A stretch of 64,000 nt of DNA. Origin: Melitaea cinxia (lineage: Eukaryota; Arthropoda; Insecta; Lepidoptera; Nymphalidae). The stretch covers positions 6,518,272 to 6,582,271 of the forward strand of contig NC_059422.1 in assembly GCF_905220565.1 (NCBI RefSeq). Direction: 5' to 3'. The notes beneath the pieces are model-generated. The model saw only the letters and a program-made list of their open reading frames with translations. It was not told the DNA's origin and searched no databases. Made by a program: the position numbers and the translations under genes. Below are positions 42,900 through 56,200 of the stretch, one piece after another; position 1 is the stretch's first letter; each line of letters starts with the position of its first letter.

Positions 42900-43080
42900 A
42901 CTCGCTTCAGCCTGTAATGTTCCACTGCAGGGCATAGGCCTCTTTCCCCATGTAGAAGAAGGATCAGAACTTAATCCACCACGCTGCTCTAATGCGGGTT
43001 GGCAGATTGAACCTGCTACCGCCAACGCAAACAGCCACAAACCGGTGCTGTAGCCTGTGCGTCAACGCATCGCAGCATAA
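42900..43080 (-). repeat. tRNA-headed SINE family C, reverse
   Basis: Plus strand 'ttcagcctgtaatgttccac', 'gggcataggcctctttcccc', 'gaacctgctaccgccaacgc'. A body part is deleted, so head and tail lie close together. Confidence 0.7.
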
Positions 43081-43094
43081 AATTAATATCCATT

Positions 43095-43318
43095 AGACAC
43101 ACATACGTTCGTCTGTTCCTAAAGTAAGCAACTTAATGTTTGTGTTATAGGTAACAACCGATTGGTATAGCTACATTTTTGTTTCGATAAACATACTTAT
43201 AAATAATACATTATATAAATAAATATTAAACCAGGCATGGAGTGGGAATCGAACCCATAACCTCCCGTGCAGAGAGTCGGGTCACTACAAACTGCGCCAA
43301 CGGGTTAGTCCAAAGAAT
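43095..43318 (-). repeat. tRNA-like SINE family I, reverse
   Basis: Minus strand 'gttggcgcagtttgtagtga' (A box) and 'gggttcgattcccactcca' (B box). Plus strand 'gtgttataggtaacaaccga' and 'ataaacatacttataaataa'. Related copies at 45690-45890, 51880-51960 and 52675-53145. Not a tRNA gene: no paired acceptor stem. Confidence 0.75.
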
Positions 43319-43489
43319 CAAAATCAAAAGAAACAAATATGAAAGTTAAATGCTTATATAGTAATGATAAATCCTTAAAACACATTAATTTTTTTAAAAT
43401 TCTGTATTTAGCATTTTGTTAAATTTATCGACTTTTAAAGCAATATTAAAACGCATGCGCAGTTCTGCAACGCCATCTGAAGAAAAAAT

Positions 43490-44045
43490 TCTTCACTAGT
43501 AAAAGAAACGCCGCCATTTTGACATTTGTTTCGCTTTGTGTTTTTCAATTTATAAATTATCATTTAAGTATGCGAATAGAGTGAAGCGCACATTTATTTC
43601 CGTCATATAATCGCTTAAATAAAATATTTGAGGAACAAAACTATACACATCAGTGAGAGTTCTCTCCGATTACTGGCGCATAAATCAATAATGTGTTAGC
43701 GCCGCTTTTTTCTTTTTCGCGAGAGATATTTCATAGTTATTTCGATAGTGCAGTACTTATATTAGTAAAAACTAATCAAATATTTCTTAGCGGTAAATAA
43801 TAGACTAATATTTCATGTGAAAATATTTAATAATATAGAAAAAAATATCGAAAAAAAGGCGCGAAGTAGTTTGCCGCGCCGATTTTTTTTTGGTGAAATT
43901 TTCTTATTAAACAATAAATATTGTGTGTGTGTATCTTTCGTCAAAACACCGTATATCATAAAGACAGTGTAATGCATAAGTATAAACAGTTACATCACAT
44001 AAATGCTTGGAGTAAAACTTAACTTTCTAATTGTATAGAGTTCAT
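43490..44045 (+). promoter_or_regulatory. Promoter and likely non-coding first exon of the CTDSPL2-type gene
   Basis: 'cgccgccattttgacatttg' at 43509-43528 contains GCCGCCATTTTG, the reverse of the YY1/Pho-type AAnATGGCGGC motif common at housekeeping promoters. A donor-like 'ttcat|gtaagtaatt' lies at about 44045 and an acceptor 'tatttcag' at 44211-44218, 5 nt before the ATG, so a 5' UTR intron of about 170 nt is likely. Transcription start not determined. Confidence 0.4.
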
Positions 44046-44223
44046 GTAAGTAATTATTTGTAACACTTACGTATTACTATATATATTTATTATTTATGTA
44101 TCGGTCTTTGTTACTATCTCTAGGTCGAAGTCCTTGTACCTATTTACGTAATTTAATTTTTAAATATTTTTTTCATAAAAAATATTACTTAATAATATAG
44201 ATATTATAAATATTTCAGGTTAA

Positions 44224-47200
44224 ATGCCCCACAGTCTTGCGATGCGTTTAAGAAGTAGGAAAAGGGAGCGTCCGCTCTCAGCGAAGAAAACGAAAACATT
44301 AAAAGCTAAACCACTCAAGAAGGCGTTGCTAAAAAACAAGGCAACTTGGAAAAAAATTTTGAACGGAGAAAATGGTCTATCTTCCGGACCATCACTGCAT
44401 TGTATTACAAGGTCTCAGAAGAATCTAGAATTAAAAACAAGGCCGGTTAGAACAAAAATAATAAAAAAGATGGAGAAACCAGTGGAAATAAAGAAATCTA
44501 AACCTAAAGAGGATTCTTGCAACAAGAAACCGATTTTTCAAACTGTTGTACGCAACAGTATCAAAGACATAGTATCGTCAACTACAAAGCCCAAAATGCA
44601 GAACGATAAAGTAACCACTACATCAAAGACTAAACTAAATGATGTACGAACAACAAAGAGTGTACAATTACGTCAAAGTTCATTAAACAGAGAACTAAGG
44701 AAGACAGAATCTGTGTCATCAGCGTTGAGCTCACCAAGAAAGACCAGACGAATGGATAAGCCTGACAAGTCTGCATCGTTAAACAGTTCCCCAATACGTA
44801 AAGTACGTCAATTGGGTGTTCCATCAATTAAACTAAACAAAATAGCTGTAAGCTCAACCAATGAAAGTCCTAAGAAGAAAATCAGGTCAAAAGCACCCGT
44901 TGTCCCAGAGCAATCCAGTACATTCCCTGACGACAATGATATAACTATGTATGAACCTCATACAACTACATTTGTAGATTTTGTGGTACCTAAAAATGAT
45001 GAATCCGATTCAGATGGACAAGTGGAGTCATCTGAATTATGTCTTCCAAATGACTGCCTTAACGATCTTATAGCGATTGCAGAGTGTGCAAGATTAATAA
45101 ATAACCAATTATCAGCTGATGAAGATATTAACTTGCTTGCCGATAAAGCGGCAAAGGTAATGACGACGGACAAAGACGATAAAGGAAAGGATGATGATAA
45201 GATGATGAAACGTAGGAAATCTAGTAATGATCTGGAAATGTATCAGCCAACTTCAACGACTGATGATTTGGATGCATGCGGTGATTTTCTCAATGCTGGG
45301 GAGAAGTATGTTCAGGTATGTCTTTATTTTTAATACTAATGGGATTATGGTAAAATCAAACACCTAATGTTAAGAGTACAATTTTATTGCCTAAAGGTTC
45401 GATCCCCACTGGAACAGTCGTTTTTTGATATAATATTAAAAATTCTTTAGAATTCCCTAATGTGTGGGTAACACAAAAATAAATCGTACGAATTTTATTA
45501 TCTTTTTTCAATTAATTTTATGATACTAGTAAAAAATTAATTTCAAGTCTCTAATTTAGGCAAATAATGACCCATTAGACAATTTGTCTTCAGAACATTT
45601 TTATTTTATAGAATAAATTTAAATGTCACAGTAAAAACATGTCGACACGAAAAAAAATAACAATAATAAATATCTTATAACATACACACATGGCCTCCTG
45701 TTCCTATGGTAAGCAATTAAATGCTTGTTATAGGTAATAGCCGACTGTTATAACAATTTTTTTGTGATAAATATACATAAAAATAATACATATATAAATA
45801 CAATTATTACATCCAGATTGAGGCGGGAATGAAAACCGCAGTCCGCGGAACAGAAAGCAGGGCCACTACAAACTGCGCCAATTAAATGCAATATACAATC
45901 TTATCTTACTGAGATTTAATTTTACAAAGTTGAAATTAGGAGTACCCAAAAGATGGAATAATTTAAAAAAAATTAAAATTGCTATAGTGACCCCTAGTGG
46001 CATAAAAAAAACTAAGAATCGATTCAGCAATTACAAGTACTTTAGAACAAATCATTGGCAGTTGGCAAGGGCAACCTTATCTAATAGAGATCTCTACTAG
46101 TTTACCTATGGGAGTGCATGATGGTGTTTCGCGGGGTACAGAAGTGCGAGAGAACAAATAAAAAACCAAAAGACCAAAAAAGATATGTTTTAAATAATAC
46201 CAATAAACCTTCCGTGGGCCTTAAGGAACAACCAAAAATTAAATTAGCCAAATTGGTCGAGCTATTCTCGAGTTATGCGCTAAGCAACATTCATTTTTAT
46301 TTATATAGATAGTGTTCAACATAACACAGTTTAAGTGTACAAGGTCTTATTCTCTTTGTTACTATATCTGTACTAAAACGAACCTTTTGTAAACCTAATC
46401 TCTTTTAAAATATGTATTGTCATTGTTATAAAGTTATTTTTAAAACGATTTTTTTATTGCTCAGGAAATATTCTACAATCATCATCATAATCAGCCTTTT
46501 ACAGTCCACTGCTGGACATGAGGCTCTTTATGGTATTCCATAAGATCTGATCACCCAGCTACTGCCATCCAGTCACTTTTAAATCGTCGGTCCAACACTA
46601 CGTTTACCGAGCCACGGCCTCCATTCGACAATCTTCTTGCTCTACCGACCATCGGTTCTACGACAGATAGGACCACTTTACCAGCCCACTTCCACTTCAG
46701 TTTGCTACATTTCTGAACTATATCAATGCCAGATAGTCTCATTTCGGACTTTGTCCCTTTCTCTATAGCTCTCTGAGTGACATATAGTCGGGGAGCTAGC
46801 TTCACCGTCTCGGCTCTTGGTCTTTAGGCATTGTGGCAAGGATGCCCAAAGATGTGACGCAGCTTCACAAACGTTGCCTAGCCCAGTTGCACTTGTCTCG
46901 CGATTTCACCCTCGCAGTTGTCTCTACCCAACTGCAATGTTTGTCCGAGGTAGATATACTCCTGGACAACTTCTAGAGCTACACCTGTGACATAGATTGC
47001 TTCGAGAATCACGTGTTTATTGAACATGACCTTGGTCTTATCTAAGTTCATCCCGAGCCCAACCCGCCTTGAGGCAGTATTGAGGCTAGACCGCATCATC
47101 TGTAGGGCTTACTACGATTCTGCCATTAACAATATGTCGTCAGCAAACCATTGATGCCCATTCCGTTGCACAATAGTGTCTTAGAGACATCCTCCAGTGC

Positions 47201-50200
47201 GTTGGAAAAGAATTTCCTCGGTATAATATCACGCTGTCTTACACTTCGAAGCAGCTGGATGGGCCTTGTGTGGTGGTTCTGAACTTGAATTGACATCGCT
47301 GCCATTCGATAAAGATTTCTCAGCACTTCCATATAACGCCAATTGATCTGGCACCGCTGCAGTCTCCAGAACAGCCCAGATTTCGATAGAGTCGAAGGTT
47401 TGTTCATAGTCTAAGCAAAAGGCCGATTATACTCCTCTGACTTCCGTATAATCTCCCGAGCAGTAAGGGTGTCGTCCACGCCACTGTAGCCTTTTTGTAA
47501 CCTAGAAGATTCACGACGACTCTCGAAAACAGCTTGTAGATGTGGCCAAGGAGCGTGATCGGCCTATAGTTTTTAAGGAGAGTTTGTATCCTTTCTTTTG
47601 AAACAAAGTCACTACACCTCTGCTCCACGCCTTTGGGGTGAGCATGCTGTTTAACACCGAGTTAAACAACCTCTTGAGCTCCTCAAGAATAGAATTTCCT
47701 TCAGCCCTAAGTAGCCCAGAGGTAACTTTTATCTTCCGCTAGAGCTTTCCCATTACTAAGCTGCCTTCCGCGAGCCGACGCGATTTCGTCAACATCTAGG
47801 TACGTTTGGGAGATCTTCTCTGAAGGGACGGGTAAGTGGGGCTCTGGGATCATTCTTCATCGTCAGGTGCATGGAAGGTACACAGTTTCAGTTGAAGTCC
47901 TCAAATTCAGCTAATATCCCTTAAGCTGATGCGAGGGTTTTGTCATTCAAAGTTTTGAGCCTTGTCAGATGACTTCTGTCCTGTTTTTTGGTGACCCCCT
48001 GATTTTTCTCGATTTTTCCCGACAGATAATATAAAATTTAGTTCTAAAGTCCATACCGGATAGTTTAGGAAAAAGTAATACAATAGTGGTTGCCAATAAA
48101 ATTATTCTAGTCTTTTTTTCTGTTTCCCTGTATAATTTCATGTTCTGTAAAATACTATAACTTGCTCGAAAAAAAATCTTGCTGTTTATACAGCTGAAAT
48201 CATGTTGGTCTTACTTATCTGGTGCAGGATTCCTCTTGATACATCATTTTAAAGCAGAGTTATTTCCTTATACAACATACAACGCAGGTGAAACCGCAGT
48301 GAATAGCTAGTATACACTTATATAATTTAACTTTATAAAAAAACGAGTGTGCTTTAGACCACACGACTGAAGTAAAACTTCTTTAGCTCCATCTAACTTA
48401 TATCTCCCTCTCAACTTCCGTTCGCCTCGCTCGATCACACTTTTCGTAACGCTCTCGTCACGCATTTACCAGCTTACTTCCCAAGTCAAGCGCGCGTAAC
48501 GTAAGTTTAACTTCAAAAAATTAAGAGAAATAATTGGCTATGATGCATCGCGTAATTATTACATAGTCTACAAAAAGGTATGAAGCCAAGCAGGTGGTTA
48601 TTTGTTGGTTACCTAAGGAGTTTTAATAATCCCAATTACTAGTCAATTGAATTTAGCGGGTTTGTTAGAATCCGACTAAGTGTTAGGTGGACTCAGAAGA
48701 CCGAGTTTCCTGAACCGCGAAATACTGATGAAATACTTTTTTTGTATGTCATACGAATTTGAAGATTATTAACTGACTTCAAAAAAGGAGGAAGTTTCTC
48801 AATTCGACCGTGTGTTTTTTTATGTGTTCGCGGATAACTTAGTCGCTTATGAACCGATTTAGATGATTTTTTTTGGAAAGGAGATATCACAAGGGTGATG
48901 ACCATGATAATGAAACCAGGATCTGATGATGGCATCCCAGAGAAATCGAGAGAACTTTCGAAAATCGTAGTGGAGACTAGTGCCTTTGTTAATTTTTTCC
49001 ATCTACTTACGTTGTTATATTACTTGTCGATGTAAACGAAGTCGGTATTTTTCGTTTGCTAGCAAACACAATTATAGCTTCACTTCTCGATGACCAACTG
49101 CGTCACGCGGTTTCACCGATGTAGGTACTAGTTTGAGATTCATTGTTTTACTTAGCTAGAACTGCGAAATCCGTACCACAATATGTTTTTTTTTCGTGAT
49201 TATTATATAAATTTTTTATTATCTATACATATATTTTTTAATATGTAATACTATGTGTAATACTATGTGGAATAATCGGGATAGTCCACATATTAGCATT
49301 TTTAATCAAAGGACCAAAACACCTCGAAAGAAAAATTGCACGATCATTTTTTTTTTTTGTCCACAGCCGGATTTCGTGTCGCTGTTAGAGAAGGACGGCT
49401 ACGTCAGGGATCCAGAATGTGAAATATCATCAACTTGCGATACTCAAGGAACTGCTATAGAAAGCTTAGAAGCATTGTCGGCTAGAAATCCCAGTACTGG
49501 TTTCTTAGCTGAAATAAGTCAGAGTTTAGCAGCTGAGGCAGCGGGATGGGTATGTATTAGTCTGTCTGTCATTTTAAATAAATTTATACTAATATTATAA
49601 AGCTGAAGAGTTTGTTTGTTTGTTTGAACGCGCTAATCTCAGGAACTGCTTGTCCGATTTGAAAAATTCTTTCAGTGTTAGATAGCCCATTTATCGAGGA
49701 AGACTATAGGCTATATAGCATCACGCTAAGACCAATAGAAGCGGATCACCAATGAAGAATGTTTCAAAATCGGGTTTTTTCTTTTTGAGAGTTTCCACTG
49801 CGTGCACTGCAGTTTGGCAAAAATCATATATGACAGAATTGTTCCTATTCCACGGACGAAGTCGCGGGCAGAAGCTAGTTTTACATAATTGTTTTTCTTT
49901 TTTTCTCTCTTTGTAATATGTATAAGAATTGTATATTAGGAGTTTTTTTAGTTTTTGTTATCTACTTTTACTGAGTTTTTTTATACTGTTTTTTTATTTA
50001 AAAAATTATATAATTTTTTAAGATAGTTTTTTTATACAATAAGGTCGGTAAACAAGCGTACGGCTCACCTGATGGTAAGCGATTACCGTAGCTTATAGAC
50101 GCCTGCAACACCAGAAGCATCGCAAGCGCGTTGCCGAACCTACCATTATTTTTTATTTAGCGATTTTATATTTAAAAAAAAAATTGACAGTAGAACATTG

Positions 50201-53200
50201 GCTACTTTTCTTAATTTCATGATATGTAATATTCTGTATGCTATTTTAGATTTTACTAACTACGTAATGAGTTTCATCACAATCGGTTTAATAATTACAC
50301 ATTAAAAGAGTTTAAACCTTCGACTATTATTACAAACTTTTGTATTTTTCATAATGTTAGATGATGATAATATTGAAGTTATAGTTTTGTTCACAGAGCG
50401 CCACAGATGTTGTAGTGGATGAGAATTCACTGAACTGTCACGATGAACCGACTGCGGATATTGAGGTAGTGTATTTTTTTTTATTATAACATTTTTTATC
50501 GAACTAGGTTGGCAAACAAGCTTACGGTCCGATCCACCTGATGGTAAGCAATTACCATAGCCTACAGATGCCTACAATATCAGAAGCATCGTAAGTGCGT
50601 TGCCAACCTTACCCCGACTCTGTTCATTAGCTCTACCTAACTCATATAGGAAAAATTAAATTGGTGGTTACAAGTCCTATTTCTTTCTTGTTTTTCACCA
50701 AAACCATAACCATCATTTATGTAACAGACACATGAAATATGAAATTTTAAAATGTACAGATTTTTACTCATTTCTAATTATAACCTGGAATTTTTAACAT
50801 TTCGACAATTATTGACGCCGCGTCGGCGTAGCGCTCACAGCACTGGTTTGTGGCTGTTGCGCTGGTGGTTGCGGGTTCGTTCCCCGCACATGACGAACAT
50901 TTGTATTGGCCATACAGATGTTTGTCGTGGTCTAGATGTTTGTGCAGTCCTTGTGGGTCTCCCCACCGTGCCTCGGGGAGCACTTTAAGCCGACGGTCCC
51001 GGTTATCATGTACACCTGATAGCGATCGTTACTCATAGTAGGGAATGCGGATTGGCGGATGCCAACCTGCATTGGAGCAACGTGGTGGATTAAGCTCTGA
51101 TCCTTCTCCTACATGGGTAAAGAGGCCTATTCCCAACAGTGGGATATTACAGGCTGAAGCGTAGCTACAACTATTAGAGGTTATTGCCCGATATTCCATA
51201 TACAGGCTGTACTGTGATGTGTTTGATGTATGTTTTTGAAGTAAAACTTCTGTATGCACGCTTGACTTGGGGAGTAGGGTGGTGGATGCGTAACGAGAGC
51301 GTTACGAAAAGTGTGATCGGGCGAGGCGAATGGAAGTTGAGAGGGAGATATAAGTTAGATGGAGCTAAAAAAGTTTTACTTCATTCGCGTGGTCTAAGGC
51401 ACTCATTTTTAGAACAGGCCATATATATAACGTTTATATGTATTTTTTAGTATTTCTTTTCTTAATAACATTTTTTTTTGCTAGGAGGAAGCGGCGGCCG
51501 TGATATCGTCGTGCAGTGTCCGCGTCGAATGCGAACAAATATCTTCTTGGGCGGACGCGTTCGACCCCTATCTGTTTATAAAACAGGTGAGAATTATTTA
51601 TATATTGTTGTATTTGTGAATGTAAATTACGTATTAGTTGCAAAATATAAGTAAGTAAAGCTTTACTAAGAGAAAAGTTGTACACGCTATAGCTAATGGT
51701 CATAGACTAGAATAAGGAAGAGACACAATACCACAGAGTATACATATTACACGGACGATGAACACAGATTATATTGGACCTATGTAGAAGGAATAAATTT
51801 ATTACAACATATATTATTTTTTATTTGGTGGGTTTCGGAGTTATAGCTTATTGTGACTTATAAATAAATCTGTGTAATATACATATTCTGTTCCTAAGGT
51901 AGGTTAGGTGACTTAATGCCTATGTATTAGGTAACAGCCTGCTGGTATACATATATACATATTGTAGAATAAATAAAGGTTCGACCGAAATTTCTGTTTC
52001 CGTTTCGGTCAGTTCGTCCAAACGATTACATTGCGTATTGTCTTAGACCAAGAGTCAGCCAAATTAAATAATATATATAAAATATATAAAATATTGTTCT
52101 TTCTTCAAATCTCCGTAGTTACCGCCTTTGGAGTCAGTGACAGCTGTTCGAGCGCGATGCCCCGCGCTGCCATTGAAGACACGCACCAGCCCAGATTTTA
52201 GCCTGGTGGGTACTACATTTAATGACTCATAATACACAACACTACACATGTTATACTACGAGTAATATACTAAGCGTAATTTATCATAAGCTATATAACA
52301 CGCGATAGCCATCGTGTTGTCAATTTATTGCTCCGTGACAGATACGATTGCTGATTGTTTGCTAATTGTCAGTTTATTTTAGCATAAATTTTGCGGAATA
52401 TAAATTATATAATGACAAAAATAAACTATTTTAAAATCAACAAAGTCATTTTTAAAATGTTCCTATTTCAGGTTCTGGATCTCGACGAGACTCTAGTTCA
52501 TTGTTCGTTACAAGAGCTACCGGACGCCAGTTTCCATTTTCCGGTTTTGTTTCAAGACTGCCGATATACGGTGAGTTAAAAAAAAAATACCGTACTTTAA
52601 TCATTAAATGTTAGGTTTTACATTAAAGTTTAATGTATAAACAAGTAATATATCTAATACCTTATAATACGCAAATGGCCGTCTGGTCCTACGGTAAGAA
52701 ACTTAATGCTTGTGTTATAGGTAACAGTCGATTCAATCATTACAGCCTATACAGTCCACTGCTGGACATAGGCCTCCACAAGTTTACGCCAAAAATAACG
52801 TGAACTCATGTGTTTTGCCCATAGTCACCACACTGGGCAGGCGGGTTGGTGACCGCAGGGCTGGCTTTGTCGCACCGAAGACGCTGCTGCCCGTCTTCGG
52901 CCTGTGTATTTCAAAGTCAGCAGTTGGATGGTTATCCCGCCATCGGTCGGCTTCTTAAGTTCCAAGGTGGTTGTGGAACCCTGTTATCCCTTAGTCGCCT
53001 CTTACGACACCCACGGGAAGAGAGGGGGTGGTTAAATTCTTTAGTGCCGTAGCCACACAGCACAATACCACAAAAAACAGTCGATTGATATTGCATTTTT
53101 TTTTAAATAAATATACATAGAAATAATACATATATAAAAATATATAAAGTCTGTCTGTCAGGTGTTCGTGCGTACTCGGCCGCACTTCGCGGAGTTCCTG

Positions 53201-56200
53201 TCGCGAGTGTCCCGGCTGTACGAAGTGATCCTGTTCACGGCCAGCAAGAGGGTGTACGCGGACCGCCTGCTCAACCTGCTGGACCCGGCGCGCCGCTGGA
53301 TCAAGTACCGGTGGGTGCGGCTCTAACTGAATAAACAAACGCTTCACACTCAACGGCCCCCACTAGGATTTTCTCCTGTGTCGGGGGTCCGGAAACGCAC
53401 ACGATACGCAAAAGACCGCGACTAACATAATTATGTATTTCCTATACAAATGTTCGTCATAGAACCCGCGATCGCAAGCGCAATGGGTAGTGTTTTGACC
53501 TGTTGTGTACAATATGTGTAATGTAAGGTAGATAAGGTATTATTTTAATAAACCAGTCAGCTTTGGATTTCGGCCTTTCATTGACGTAACATTGGCGCTC
53601 GTTGCGCCAATGCGTCGTCAATAAATAAACCATTTATATATTTCACTCCAACATATCCTTACTAATATTATAAAGTTGAAGAATGTGTTTATTTAAACAC
53701 GCTAATCTCGGGAATTACTGGCATACGCTTAATACCGTCAGTCAGACCTAACGCATCGTCTGCCACCGTATTGGTATAAAAATATGAAAATATATGTATT
53801 CAGCCTGTATCATCCCACCGCTGGGCCCTTTCTCCACGTAGGAAAAGGATTGGAGCATAATCCACCACGCTGCTCCACTACGGGTCGGCGGATATGTTCC
53901 CTACTACCAGTAACGATCGCTATCAGGTGGACCGACGGCTGAACGTGCTCTCCGAGGCACGGTGGGGAGATCCACAAGGACAAAAATCCAAACCGGAAAG
54001 GAATGTTTATTGAAATTTTATTTTATTTTATTTGGATAGCTTACAGCTTATTATAACTATACCTCATACAGAATATGAATAAAAAAAAAGCTAATAACAA
54101 GCTATCACATATAGAAACTAAAAAAATCTATATAATGCTAAATAAGAATATTTAGTTACCAGTGTGCACAGATTCCATCATAGATTTAACAATCGCCATT
54201 TTTATGGTACTGATACTCCCATGGAATAAGTCGATATCAACATTAATATTATTACATGCCCGACAAGCTATATAAAAAGCTAAATACAAATATTCATCTT
54301 GAGCGGGATTCGAACCCGCAGGCCGTCGGTGTTTTAGGCAACTCCTCGCACCACTTACACTATAGTGCGTTCAACGAGCCGAGATACCAAATCTAAACAA
54401 GCCAAATGTGAGGTCATTCAACTATGCAGGGTTTTTAACCTTTTTTTTTACTTACACAATTTTTTAAAATGTAAAATATATTCTGATAATTGCTGAATTA
54501 AATATAATTAATTAAATATAATTATGTCTATAAGATTTGATACTTTTTAAATAATAATTATCGAAATATAAAAATCACCCCGAGCGCTTCAGGACACGGA
54601 ATGAAATAAAAATAAATAATGCAAAATCAAAGGGCCGTCCGCGGTCCGTTTGTTTTCAAGGCCAGTTAAAATATCGTTCGACCTTGCAGAGAGACGTGCA
54701 GCAGATAGCAAACAAACAAGATAGAACGAGATAGACTATATTTTGTTTGTTCCGTCGTCGCTACAAAGAAATGATGGGCTTTGTTTACATTTCGTATCTC
54801 TTCTCGTTGAACAGACTAGAGCGGTTGTTTGTATAATAATCTAAAAAGTAAAATTGATTCCAGATTGTTCCGCGAGCACTGCCTACTCGTGAACGGGAAC
54901 TACGTAAAGGATCTCTCAATACTCGGCCGGGATTTGCGTAAAACCGTCATCGTAGACAACAGTCCACAGGTAAGATATATTAACTGAGGTACGGCACAGC
55001 AGGAATTTCCTGCTCAAAATATGGAGCAGCCCGACAGGGGTAGTACCTCGACCTTACAGAAGATCACAGCTAAATAATACTGTTTTCAAGCAGTATTGTG
55101 TTCCTGTTGGTGAGTAAGGTGACCAGAGCTCCTGGGGGGATTGGGGATTGGGTCGGCAACGCGTTTGCGATGCATCTGGTGTTGTAGGCGTCTATAAACT
55201 ACGGTAATCGCTTACCATCAGGTGAGCCGTACGCTTGTTTGTCGACCTAGTGATATAAAAAAAAAATACACAATGGGCGTGTTTCACCAGTATATAGATC
55301 TCATCTAGCTCTATTTGAAAGATGATGATATCCAACAGATATTGATGTATTATTCTTTTCCATTGTCGAATTCCACTGTATTTACTTCACGCTATATAGT
55401 TTACACTTTGAGATATTTCTATTCGCAAAAATGAATCTTAAAGCTGTAGTATATTAATTGAGGCTAAACGGGTCCTAATGGCTTATTCCACCTCCTGCTG
55501 TTAAAGTTTAACCATAACTTATTTGTAGTATAAATTTTATCCACAACTGCTGAAACAGAAATTAACTCTGTTACAAATAAGACGACATATTACATGCAAT
55601 TTCTAACCTTTTTTTTTTATGAAATCGGTCAAAATCAGTCCAGTCGTTTCAGAGATTAGCCGGAACAAACAGACAGACAAAAATTGTAAAAAACGTTATT
55701 TTGGTATATGTACCGTGTGTATAGCAGCATAGCGTGTGTGGCAGCAGCGTCTTCGGTGCGACAAAGCCAGTATTGCGGTCACCAACCCGCCTGCCCAGTG
55801 TGGTGACTATGGGCAACACACATGAGTTCACGTTATTGTTGGCGTAAACTTGTGGAGGCTTATGTCCAGCTGTGGACTGCAATAGGCTGGAATGATGATG
55901 ATGATGATGATGATGATATGTAAAAATCTTTTATCTAATAAATAATCTTATTATAATAATTATTTATTTCTATGCTGCCCGAATAGACTTCGTTCTGATA
56001 AAAGTTAATAGTAAAAAAATTTTTTTTTTAAGTATCTTAAAATCTTCCGTGGGCCTTAAGGAACATACAAAAAAATAAATTAGCCGAATTGGTCGAGCCA
56101 TTCTCGAATTATACGTTTACCAACATTCATTTTTATTTATATAGACGATTATAGTTTTATAGTTAATACAAACATGCATCAGCATTTAAAGTCGTGCCCC

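Noticed and set aside
44630..45173. Minus-strand frames inside the first coding exon of the phosphatase
   Set aside because: Antisense to a verified exon; no independent support.
54290..54380. tRNA gene on the minus strand
   Set aside because: A perfect T-arm and A/B boxes are present, but the acceptor arms do not pair and the sequence is embedded in a repeat body; a tRNA-derived SINE head fits better. The same reasoning applies to the heads at 2580, 8760, 16855, 43240, 50815 and 61315.
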